This document shows positions 1 through 5,857 of a stretch of 13,335 nucleotides of DNA, in pieces. A program made the translations under genes and the position numbers. The notes beneath the pieces are model-generated. The model made no database searches, was not told the origin of the DNA, and saw nothing but the letters and a program-made list of their open reading frames with translations. Source of the stretch: Planctomycetota bacterium (lineage in GTDB: Bacteria > Planctomycetota > UBA1135 > UBA2386). Within the stretch, counting starts at the first letter, position 1. Each line of letters opens with the position of its first letter. Location: the NCBI GenBank assembly GCA_947455805.1, contig CANGSN010000040.1:1-13335 (forward strand), written 5' to 3'.

Positions 1-1158
1 CAGCGGCACCGCGCCTTCGTCGCCGGCGACAAGCCCGGCGGCGATCCGTTCGCGGCCGGGCCGATGGGCATGGCCCGCATCGCCGGCCAGACCGGTGACC
101 AGAACGACTTCGGCGTCGTCAAGCTGTCGCCGGTCGCGCACAGCGGACTGCCGAGCCTGCTGCTCGAAGCGGAGGCGTCGCTGCTGCAGGAGGCCTGCCG
201 CGCGGTGCACTTCTTCGAAGTCGACGGCAGTCCGGTCGAGCCGGCGAACCATCCCGACTGGGTGGTCTGGGCCGGGCGCACGCACTGGCATCCGTCGGTG
301 TCGCCCGATCGCCTCGGCAAGACCGATGCGAAGGCGCCGCACGAGACGCACGGCTGGACCGGCAAGGACCGCGAGCACTGGTGCAGCCAGACGATGGCGG
401 CGTTCGCGCTGCTGACCGGTGCGCACTGGGCGCGCGCCGAACTGGCCAACGAAGCGCGGCTCTACCTCGGCGGCCAGACCACGAAGCCGGGCTGGTCGAC
501 GTCGAACGCCGGCGCACCGCGCGGCGGCGGGCGCACGGCGCTGACCGCGGCATGGATCGCGCTGATCAACGACGACGCGGCGCTGCGGCAGCGCATGGAC
601 GAACGCATGGACCGCGTCTACTTCGAGCAGTGGGCCGGCCGCACGCTGCCGGCCGATCGCGTGCGGCCGATGGCGATCAACGATCCCGACGGGCGCCTGC
701 TGCAGGGCAGCTGCCGGTATTGGAACCCGTGGCAGGACGCGATGGCGGCGGTCGGCTTCGGCGCGCAGCACCGCGTCACCGGCAACCAGAAGGCGCGCGA
801 ACTCGCCGAGGCGCTGGCCCAGAACGTCGTGCAGCACGGCTGGCTGCTCGACGAACGCGACACCCAGGTCGGCATGGCGATCCGCTGGCTCGACGGCGCG
901 CCGCTGGCGCCCGAGCAGTGGCGCAGCACCGACCCGACGCTGCTGGCGTGGTCGTACGGCACTGCCTACAGCGAGTGGGCGTTCGGCGCCGTCGAGATCG
1001 CGCGCGTCGCCGCGACGGCGCGCGGCGAGCAGGTGCTGGCGCAGAAGTGCGCCGAGATCCAGCGCCGCATGCGCCAAGACCGGCGGCCGCCGCGCGAGGG
1101 CGGCCCCGACCGCTTCGGCGAGTGGGACGCGGTGCAGTGGCAGCCGGCAGGCAAGTGA
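1..1158 (+). CDS. Unrecognised protein, 5' end outside window
   Basis: The frame is open from base 1 to the TGA at 1156-1158, giving 385 residues with no stop, so the gene begins upstream of the window. The ATG at 64 is internal: the 21 codons before it use the same strongly G/C-ending codons. I do not recognise the family. The visible part is rich in Trp and His (for example TGKDREHWCSQTMAAF and SCRYWNPWQDAMAAVGFG). It has regularly spaced amphipathic helices such as the stretch after NPWQDAM, a pattern reminiscent of alpha/alpha-toroid proteins, though that is only an impression. The C-terminus is charged and Pro/Arg-rich (RRMRQDRRPPREGG) and looks disordered. No membrane segment is visible; a signal peptide cannot be judged without the N-terminus. 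It converges with the oxygenase gene, leaving 13 bp between the two stop codons. Confidence 0.85.
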   Translation, partial: QRHRAFVAGDKPGGDPFAAGPMGMARIAGQTGDQNDFGVVKLSPVAHSGLPSLLLEAEASLLQEACRAVHFFEVDGSPVEPANHPDWVVWAGRTHWHPSVSPDRLGKTDAKAPHETHGWTGKDREHWCSQTMAAFALLTGAHWARAELANEARLYLGGQTTKPGWSTSNAGAPRGGGRTALTAAWIALINDDAALRQRMDERMDRVYFEQWAGRTLPADRVRPMAINDPDGRLLQGSCRYWNPWQDAMAAVGFGAQHRVTGNQKARELAEALAQNVVQHGWLLDERDTQVGMAIRWLDGAPLAPEQWRSTDPTLLAWSYGTAYSEWAFGAVEIARVAATARGEQVLAQKCAEIQRRMRQDRRPPREGGPDRFGEWDAVQWQPAGK

Positions 1159-1171
1159 TGGACCGCAGACC

Positions 1172-1771
1172 TCAATACGAGCGCGCGCGCGTCTCGACGC
1201 GGTAGGTCGGCACCTCGGCGAGTTCGCGTTCGTCGAGCGCGTACTGCTCGCAGACGAGGCTGAGCCGCCGGCCCGGGCTGTCGACGCGTTCGACCGAGTG
1301 CGTCAGGTCGCCGTCGAAGCCGACCAGCAGGTTGGGCTGCGGCGTCACGCGGGCCAGCGTCTTCTTGCCCCGAGCCAGCACCAGCGAGCCGCCGCGCATG
1401 CCGGGCGGCACTTCGACGTAGAGCACGCTGACCTCGAGCGGCGTCGCGATGTCCTTGCAGTAGCTGCGCAGGCTGCGGTCGATGTGCGGGTCGACGCGCG
1501 AGCCGGCCTCGAGCTGCAGCGGGTTCAGGTAGAAGGCATTGCAGTCGGGACGCAGCGCGCGCTGCAGGTAGGGGGCGAAGAACGGGAACTCGGCGGCGAC
1601 CTTCGCCACGCTGTCGCGCACGAACACGACCGAGAAGCCGCGGGTGCCGACGAAGTCGCGGTTCAGGTTGTTGACCGTGAACTGACGGCTGCTGCGGATG
1701 CTCTTCGCCAGGCTGTCGAGGTAGTCCGGCGGGAACGCGTCCGGGGTCTCGCGGTGGGCGGACGAGCTCAT
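1172..1771 (-). CDS. 2-oxoglutarate/Fe(II)-dependent oxygenase, small single-domain
   Basis: A 199-residue protein with the double-stranded beta-helix signature of the 2OG-Fe(II) oxygenase superfamily (prolyl-4-hydroxylase-like). The HxD pair is H96 and D98 in VDPHIDRS, the distal metal ligand is H158 in GDLTHSVERV, and the 2-oxoglutarate-anchoring basic residue is probably R169 in PGRRLSLVCEQY, 11 residues further on. Such enzymes couple decarboxylation of 2-oxoglutarate to hydroxylation; the substrate here cannot be told. The start at 1771 (MSSSAHRETP) is chosen because the in-frame extension to 1942 runs through the terminator hairpin and into the tRNA gene. There is no signal peptide, so it is probably cytoplasmic. 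It lies downstream of tRNA-Arg on the same strand, 141 nt from its 3' end, and could be reached by readthrough. No strong Shine-Dalgarno is visible. Confidence 0.85.
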   Translation of the reverse strand: MSSSAHRETPDAFPPDYLDSLAKSIRSSRQFTVNNLNRDFVGTRGFSVVFVRDSVAKVAAEFPFFAPYLQRALRPDCNAFYLNPLQLEAGSRVDPHIDRSLRSYCKDIATPLEVSVLYVEVPPGMRGGSLVLARGKKTLARVTPQPNLLVGFDGDLTHSVERVDSPGRRLSLVCEQYALDERELAEVPTYRVETRARSY

Positions 1772-1824
1772 GCGGCGGAGCCTCGAAGGGTGACTCGCCC
1801 GCTGCGCGACCTGCGAGCGGCGCT

Positions 1825-1852
1825 CCAGCAGGGTTCGGCGAGCCAGCAGGGT
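1825..1852. repeat. Short direct repeat, 10 bp twice, 18-bp period
   Basis: The 10-mer CCAGCAGGGT occurs at 1825-1834 and again at 1843-1852. Seven further bases after each copy are similar but not identical. The repeat lies between tRNA-Arg and the oxygenase start. On the minus strand it reads as ACCCTGCTGG, sharing the TGCTGG core with the tandem repeat on the 3' side of tRNA-Asn. Confidence 0.5.
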
Positions 1853-1854
1853 CG

Positions 1855-1873
1855 AGCAGGCGCTGCGCCTGCT
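1855..1873. other. Perfect 8-bp inverted repeat, 3-nt loop
   Basis: AGCAGGCG at 1855-1862 pairs fully with CGCCTGCT at 1866-1873 around a CTG loop. It is the second hairpin beyond the tRNA-Arg 3' end, about 40 nt downstream of it on the minus strand. It could back up the terminator or form part of the oxygenase leader. No T-run accompanies it. Confidence 0.4.
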
Positions 1874-1881
1874 AAGTTCCT

Positions 1882-1906
1882 GCCCGCCGGCATGACGCCG
1901 GCGGGC
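1882..1906 (-). terminator. Hairpin on the 3' side of tRNA-Arg, candidate terminator
   Basis: GCCCGCCGG at 1882-1890 pairs perfectly with CCGGCGGGC at 1898-1906 around a 7-nt loop. It begins 6 bp beyond the encoded CCA of tRNA-Arg. On the minus strand it is followed by AGGAACTTAG rather than a T-run, so it is not a canonical intrinsic terminator. It may instead stall polymerase, aid Rho-dependent termination or protect the processed 3' end. Confidence 0.45.
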
Positions 1907-1912
1907 GGAGGT

Positions 1913-1989
1913 TGGTACACCCGGGAGGAATCGAACCTCCAACCACCAGATTCGTAGTCTGGTACTCTATCCAATTGAGCTACGGGTGC
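1913..1989 (-). tRNA. tRNA-Arg(ACG)
   Basis: Read on the minus strand, the acceptor GCACCCG (5' end at 1989) pairs with CGGGTGT. G1 faces U72, so the first pair is a wobble. The D arm contains GCTCAATTGGATAGAG. The anticodon stem CCAGA/TCTGG encloses CTACGAA, giving anticodon ACG, whose A34 is normally deaminated to inosine to read CGN codons. The T arm is GGAGG TTCGATT CCTCC. The discriminator is A and the CCA end is encoded (1913-1915). It is divergent from pckA. Confidence 0.97.
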
Positions 1990-2004
1990 CCGTTGGGGGC
2001 GCGG

Positions 2005-2033
2005 AACCTAGCGACCGCTGCAGAGGCACGCAA
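2005..2033 (-). promoter_or_regulatory. Putative promoter of tRNA-Arg
   Basis: On the minus strand, TTGCGT (2033-2028) and TAGGTT (2010-2005) are 17 bp apart. The -10-like box ends 15 nt before the mature tRNA 5' end. The context GTCGCTAGGTTCC is nearly the same as at tRNA-Asn, which is the main support; each hexamer alone is a weak match (about 3 of 6) to the sigma-70 consensus. Confidence 0.5.
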
Positions 2034-2072
2034 GAGCTTTCTTCCTGGCGCCGCGCGCTCGCGCGGGCCCAC

Positions 2073-2101
2073 TGGACCCTCCCGACCGGGATCACTACCC
2101 T
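2073..2101 (+). promoter_or_regulatory. Putative promoter of pckA
   Basis: TGGACC (2073-2078) and TACCCT (2096-2101) are 17 bp apart. The second hexamer is the same -10-like box found before the DinB-family gene. A start near 2108 would give a leader of about 40 nt containing a 5-bp GCGGC/GCCGC hairpin (2115-2129). No Shine-Dalgarno is apparent before the ATG. Confidence 0.45.
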
Positions 2102-2147
2102 GCTCGCCCCGAAACGCGGCCACACGCCGCGCGCCCCACTCCCCACC

Positions 2148-3728
2148 ATGTCCACGTTCGATCTGTCCAAGTACGGCATCAAGGTCACCAACGTGCTCCG
2201 CAACGCGGAGCCGAGCATCCTCTACGAGCAAGCGCTGAAGCGCGGCGAGGGAGAGATCGTCAGCAGCGGCGCACTCGCCGCTCGCTCCGGCGCGAAGACC
2301 GGCCGCTCGCCGAAGGACAAGCGCATCGTCGACTCCGAGCCCTCGACCAAGGACGTCTGGTGGGGCGACGTCAACATCAAGCTCACCGACAAGACGTTCC
2401 TGGTGAACCGCCAGCGCGCGATCGACTTCCTCAACACCCGCGACCAGCTCTACGTCGTCGACGGCTTCGCCGGCTGGGATCCCAAGCACCAGATCAAGGT
2501 CCGCATCGTCTGCCTGAACGCGTACCACGCGCTGTTCATGTGGAACATGCTGATCCGCCCGACCAAGGATCAGCTCGCGGCGTTCGGCGAGCCCCACTAC
2601 ACGATCTTCAACGCCGGCCTGTTCCCGGCCAACTCGCAGACCGACGCGATGACCAGCTCGACCTCGGTCAGCCTGTCGTTCGAGCGCGGTGAGTTCGTCA
2701 TCCTCGGCACGCAGTACGCCGGCGAGATGAAGAAGGGCGTGTTCACGATCATGAACTACCTGATGCCCAAGAAGGGCGTCATGTCGATGCACTGCTCGGC
2801 CAACGAGGGCAAGGACGGCGACGTGTCGCTGTTCTTCGGCCTGTCGGGCACCGGCAAGACGACGCTGTCGGCCGACCCGCGCCGCCAGCTGATCGGCGAC
2901 GACGAGCACTGCTGGAGCGACGACGGCATCTTCAACATCGAGGGCGGCTGCTACGCGAAGTGCATCAACCTGACGCGCGAGCAGGAGCCGGAGATCTACG
3001 ACGCGATCCGCTACGGCTCGGTGCTGGAGAACGTCGTCTACGACAAGCAGACGCGCGTCGTCGACTACACCAACCAGTCGATCACCGAGAACACGCGCTG
3101 CAGCTACCCGGTCGAGTACATCCCGAACGCCAAGATCCCCTGCGTCGGCAAGCACCCGAAGAACGTCATCTTCCTGACGTGCGACGCGTTCGGCGTGCTG
3201 CCGCCGGTCAGCAAGCTGACCCCGGAGCAGGCGATGTACCACTTCATCTCGGGCTACACGGCGAAGGTCGCCGGCACCGAGATGGGCGTGAAGGACCCGG
3301 AGACGACGTTCTCGGCCTGCTTCGGCGCCGCGTTCATGGTCTGGCACCCGACCAAGTACGCCGAGCTGCTCGCCGACAAGATCGCCAAGAACGGCAGCCA
3401 GGCGTGGCTGGTCAACACCGGCTGGAGCGGCGGCGGCCCCGGCACCGGCAAGCGCATGAGCCTGAAGCACACGCGCGCGATCCTCGACGCGATCCACGAC
3501 GGCTCGCTGAGCAAGGCGCAGACGGTCGTCGACCCGATCTTCGGGCTGCACGTGCCGCAGACCTGCGCCAACGTGCCGGCCGAGATCCTGACGCCGCGCA
3601 ACACGTGGGCCGACAAGGCGGCCTACGACGCGAAGGCGAAGCTGCTCGCCGGCCTGTTCGCGAAGAACTTCGGCAAGTATGCGGACCGCGCCAGCGAGAA
3701 GATCCGCAACGCCGGCCCGAAGGTTTGA
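2148..3728 (+). CDS. pckA: Phosphoenolpyruvate carboxykinase (ATP)
   Basis: A 526-residue protein, full length for the ATP-dependent family. It converts oxaloacetate and ATP to PEP, ADP and CO2 in the cytosol, the entry step of gluconeogenesis. Visible motifs: TGRSPKDK with substrate-binding R53; GEMKKGVF with K196 and HCSAN with H215, the Mn2+ ligands; the P-loop GLSGTGKTT (231-239); the metal-binding IGDDEH (249-254); and ENTR with R317. These correspond to E. coli R65, K213, H232, the K254/T255 loop, D268/D269 and R333. All catalytic residues look intact, so I expect an active enzyme. The start at 2148 (MSTFDLSKYG) matches the family N-terminus. The frame is open upstream to 1986, but that would overlap the tRNA-Arg gene. 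It is divergent from tRNA-Arg and followed by a hairpin. Confidence 0.98.
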   Translation: MSTFDLSKYGIKVTNVLRNAEPSILYEQALKRGEGEIVSSGALAARSGAKTGRSPKDKRIVDSEPSTKDVWWGDVNIKLTDKTFLVNRQRAIDFLNTRDQLYVVDGFAGWDPKHQIKVRIVCLNAYHALFMWNMLIRPTKDQLAAFGEPHYTIFNAGLFPANSQTDAMTSSTSVSLSFERGEFVILGTQYAGEMKKGVFTIMNYLMPKKGVMSMHCSANEGKDGDVSLFFGLSGTGKTTLSADPRRQLIGDDEHCWSDDGIFNIEGGCYAKCINLTREQEPEIYDAIRYGSVLENVVYDKQTRVVDYTNQSITENTRCSYPVEYIPNAKIPCVGKHPKNVIFLTCDAFGVLPPVSKLTPEQAMYHFISGYTAKVAGTEMGVKDPETTFSACFGAAFMVWHPTKYAELLADKIAKNGSQAWLVNTGWSGGGPGTGKRMSLKHTRAILDAIHDGSLSKAQTVVDPIFGLHVPQTCANVPAEILTPRNTWADKAAYDAKAKLLAGLFAKNFGKYADRASEKIRNAGPKV

Positions 3729-3755
3729 GCCGGCTCGCCCGCTGGGCGACCCGGC
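3729..3755 (+). terminator. Hairpin immediately after pckA stop
   Basis: Starting at the first base after the stop, GCCGG (3729-3733) pairs with CCGGC (3751-3755). After one C/C mismatch, TCGCCC (3735-3740) pairs with GGGCGA (3744-3749) over a GCT loop. There is no T-run after it. Its position suggests a transcript-end or 3'-stabilising element for pckA. Confidence 0.45.
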
Positions 3756-3793
3756 GCAGTGATGCTGGGACGCCGCAACGCGGGACCCATCCA

Positions 3794-3836
3794 CCAAGGA
3801 ATCGACGCCATCAGCCCCGCTGCGGCGTCTCCTTGG
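3794..3836 (+). other. Long bulged hairpin in the pckA to DUF885 spacer
   Basis: CCAAGGA (3794-3800) pairs with TCCTTGG (3830-3836). After a 3-nt bulge (ATC), GACGCC (3804-3809) pairs with GGCGTC (3824-3829). The 14-nt loop contains a further AGC/GCT mini-stem. Thirteen uninterrupted or singly bulged pairs, several of them A-T, are more than random GC-rich pairing usually gives. It may be a second terminator or an RNA element; no known family is recognised. Confidence 0.4.
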
Positions 3837-3874
3837 AAGCCGGCCTCACCACGCGAACGGTCGACACGACGGCG

Positions 3875-3880
3875 TAGCAT
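3875..3880 (+). promoter_or_regulatory. -10-like box TAGCAT, predicts leaderless start
   Basis: TAGCAT ends 6 nt before the ATG at 3887, which puts the expected transcription start on the start codon itself. No Shine-Dalgarno and no good -35 are visible. Support comes from the same box at the same spacing before other genes in the window. Confidence 0.5.
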
Positions 3881-3886
3881 GCGCAG

Positions 3887-5575
3887 ATGCGCAGCTACGC
3901 CGTTCTGCTTTCCCTGGCGGCCCTCGCCGCGGCCGGCTCCACCACCGCCCAGACGCCGCCCGATCCGCGCACTCGCATCGAGGCGCTGAGCGCCGACCTG
4001 CGCGACCTCGCTCGCCGCTACGACGCGCCGCTCTCGGACGAACGCCGCACGCGCCTGCGGCAGCGGCTCGAACAGGAGCAGGACGCCCTGCGCGAAGCGC
4101 CGTTCGACGGCCTGTCGGCCGACCAGCGCGTCGACCTGCTGCTGCTGGAGACGCACGTCGCCCGCGAACTGGCCCAGCTCGGCAGCGAACAGGAGCGCGA
4201 CCAGGCGCTGCAACCGCTGCTCGGCTTCACCGCGCCGATCACGGCGCTGTGCGAAGCGCGCCGCCGCCTCGAGGACGTGGTGCCGCAAAGCACCGCCGAG
4301 CAGCTCGAAGCGGTCGCCACCGCCGCCGCGGCTGTGCTCGCGCGCGTGCGCAAGGACGGCGAACGCCCCGAACCGCGGCTGTGCACCCGCGCCGACCGCC
4401 GGCTGCGCGAGCTGCGCTCGGCGCTGCGCGAGTGGTTCGAGTTCCGCGACGGCTACGACCCGCAGTTCGCCTGGTGGGTGCAGGCTCCCTACTCCACCAC
4501 CGACAAGGCGCTCGAACAGCTCGGCGACGCGCTGCGCGAACTGGCCGAAGCCGGCGGCGGCGACCAGTCGCTGCGCGGCGACCCGATCGGCGAAGCGGCG
4601 CTGCAGCGCGAACTCGGCTTCGAGTGGATCCCCTACACGCCGGCCGAACTGGTGGCGATCGCCGAGCGCGAGTTCGCGTTCTGCGACGACGAGATGGCGA
4701 AGGCGGCGACGGCGCTGGGCTGCGCCGACTGGCGGCAGGCGCTGGCCAAGGTGAAGGAGAACCACCGGCCGCCGGGCGAGCAGCCGTCGCTGGTCCGCGA
4801 TCTCGCGCACGAAGCGATCGCCTTCCTCGAGCAGCGCGACCTGATCACCCTCCCAGCCCTGGCGAAGGAGTGTTGGCGGATGACGATGCTGTCGCGGCAG
4901 GCGCAGCGACAGAACCCGTTCTTCCTCGGCGGCGAGACGATCCACGTGGCGTTCCCGACCGACGCCATGGCGCACATCGAGAAGCTGCAGGCGCTGCGCA
5001 GCAACAACGAGCACTTCTGCCGCGCGACGGTGCACCACGAACTGATCCCCGGCCACTGGCTGCAGCAGTACAGCCAGGCACGGCACAAGACCTGGCGCGA
5101 GCCGTTCGGCACGCCGTTCTGGATGGAGGGCTGGGCGCTCTACTGGGAGATGCGCATGTACGAGCTCGGCCTGTGGAAGGGGCCGGAGGACAAGGTCGGC
5201 ATGCTCTACTGGCGCAAGCACCGCTGCGCGCGCATCGTCTTCTCGCTGAACTTCCACCTCGGCCGCTGGACCGGGCCGCAGTGCGTCGAGTACCTGATCG
5301 AGCGCGTCGGCCACGAACGCGCCGCCGCCGAAGGCGAGGTCCGGCGCTCGCTGAGCGGCGGCTACGGACCGCTCTACCAGGCGGCCTACATGCTCGGCGG
5401 CCTGCAGCTGCGCGCGCTGCAGCGCGACCTGGTCGGCAAACAGGGATGGAGCGAGAAGCGCTTCCACGACGCAGTGCTGGCGCAAAACTCGGTGCCGATC
5501 GCCGCGGTCCGGCTGGCGCTGCTCGGCGGCGAGGTGCCGCGGCAGCCGGTGCCGTGGCGGTTCGCCGACCAGTAG
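3887..5575 (+). CDS. Secreted DUF885-family protein, putative metallopeptidase
   Basis: A 562-residue protein with an N-terminal signal peptide (1 to about 22; hydrophobic run VLLSLAALAAA, then TAQ). The C-terminal half carries the DUF885 hallmarks: VHHELIPGHWLQ (382-393, an HExxPGH-type putative metal site with H384, E385, H390) and MEGWALYWE (413-421, E414 and E421). Family members usually read PGHHLQ; here the second His is Trp391. The N-terminal half is helical and charged (about 27-190) and probably packs around the catalytic region. DUF885 proteins are thought to be zinc-dependent peptidases by motif; the substrate is unknown and proteolysis is inferred. The start is set by the signal peptide and the -10-like box 6 nt upstream. 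It lies downstream of pckA behind two hairpins, so it is probably transcribed separately. Confidence 0.9.
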   Translation: MRSYAVLLSLAALAAAGSTTAQTPPDPRTRIEALSADLRDLARRYDAPLSDERRTRLRQRLEQEQDALREAPFDGLSADQRVDLLLLETHVARELAQLGSEQERDQALQPLLGFTAPITALCEARRRLEDVVPQSTAEQLEAVATAAAAVLARVRKDGERPEPRLCTRADRRLRELRSALREWFEFRDGYDPQFAWWVQAPYSTTDKALEQLGDALRELAEAGGGDQSLRGDPIGEAALQRELGFEWIPYTPAELVAIAEREFAFCDDEMAKAATALGCADWRQALAKVKENHRPPGEQPSLVRDLAHEAIAFLEQRDLITLPALAKECWRMTMLSRQAQRQNPFFLGGETIHVAFPTDAMAHIEKLQALRSNNEHFCRATVHHELIPGHWLQQYSQARHKTWREPFGTPFWMEGWALYWEMRMYELGLWKGPEDKVGMLYWRKHRCARIVFSLNFHLGRWTGPQCVEYLIERVGHERAAAEGEVRRSLSGGYGPLYQAAYMLGGLQLRALQRDLVGKQGWSEKRFHDAVLAQNSVPIAAVRLALLGGEVPRQPVPWRFADQ

Positions 5576-5578
5576 GCG

Positions 5579-5617
5579 CTGGCTGGCGGGGCTGGCTTGC
5601 TGGGCTAGCTTGCTGGG
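5579..5617. repeat. Tandem repeat, three 13-bp units
   Basis: Units are CTGGCTGGCGGGG (5579-5591), CTGGCTTGCTGGG (5592-5604) and CTAGCTTGCTGGG (5605-5617). Units 2 and 3 differ at one base, units 1 and 2 at two. A degenerate partial copy follows to about 5628. The array starts 3 bp after the DUF885 stop codon and lies on the 3' side of tRNA-Asn. Confidence 0.75.
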
Positions 5618-5665
5618 TTGGGAGCTGGCAACACCGGGGGCCGCAAGCGGCCTCCGGAAACGCAA

Positions 5666-5693
5666 CCGCCCCGCAGGGTGAGCTGCGGGGCGG
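5666..5693 (-). terminator. Intrinsic-type terminator of tRNA-Asn
   Basis: An 11-bp perfect stem (5666-5676 with 5683-5693) closes a 6-nt loop. On the minus strand the stem runs into GGTTGCGTTTCC, a modest T-rich tail. It lies about 25 nt beyond the tRNA 3' end. A smaller 6-bp hairpin, TCCGCC/GGCGGA (5699-5716), sits between the two. It could also serve the converging DUF885 transcript. Confidence 0.65.
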
Positions 5694-5718
5694 GTTGGTC
5701 CGCCCGTTCAGGCGGAAG

Positions 5719-5794
5719 TGGCTCCTCGAGTAGGACTTGAACCTACGACCCGGTGATTAACAGTCACCTGCTCTACCAACTGAGCTATCGAGGA
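5719..5794 (-). tRNA. tRNA-Asn(GTT)
   Basis: On the minus strand the acceptor TCCTCGA (5' end at 5794) pairs perfectly with TCGAGGA. The D arm contains GCTCAGTTGGTAGAGC. The anticodon stem GGTGA/TCACC encloses CTGTTAA, giving anticodon GTT, which reads AAC and AAU. The T arm is GTAGG TTCAAGT CCTAC. The discriminator is G and the CCA end is encoded (5719-5721). The 5' leader contains a small ACGGC/GCCGT hairpin with a CGAAA loop (5803-5817). Confidence 0.97.
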
Positions 5795-5829
5795 TCGCGC
5801 GGACGGCTTTCGGCCGTTCGAGGGCAGGA

Positions 5830-5857
5830 AACTTAGCGACGCCGCGGCGCCGGTCAA
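5830..5857 (-). promoter_or_regulatory. Putative promoter of tRNA-Asn
   Basis: On the minus strand, TTGACC (5857-5852) is 16 bp from TAAGTT (5835-5830), inside GTCGCTAAGTTTCC. The -35 is a 5-of-6 match to TTGACA. The -10-like box and its flanks match those before tRNA-Arg. The start would lie about 28 nt before the mature tRNA. Confidence 0.55.

Noticed and set aside
64..66. ATG at 64 as the start of the first gene
   Set aside because: The frame is open and coding-like to base 1, and no Shine-Dalgarno or -10-like box precedes this ATG.
1772..1942. 57-residue N-terminal extension of the oxygenase
   Set aside because: It would run through the hairpins and into the tRNA-Arg 3' end; the fold starts after 1771.
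1986..2147. 54-residue N-terminal extension of pckA
   Set aside because: It would start inside the tRNA-Arg gene and precede the predicted promoter; the known family N-terminus fits the ATG at 2148.
1980..3797. Long open frame (605 codons) on the minus strand opposite pckA
   Set aside because: Its translation is Arg/Val/Ala/Asp-rich with no motif. It exists because the G/C third-position bias of pckA removes stops from that antisense frame.
3623..5665. 680-codon minus-strand frame opposite the DUF885 gene
   Set aside because: Low-complexity translation, overlaps the end of pckA and a complete plus-strand gene with signal peptide and family motifs.
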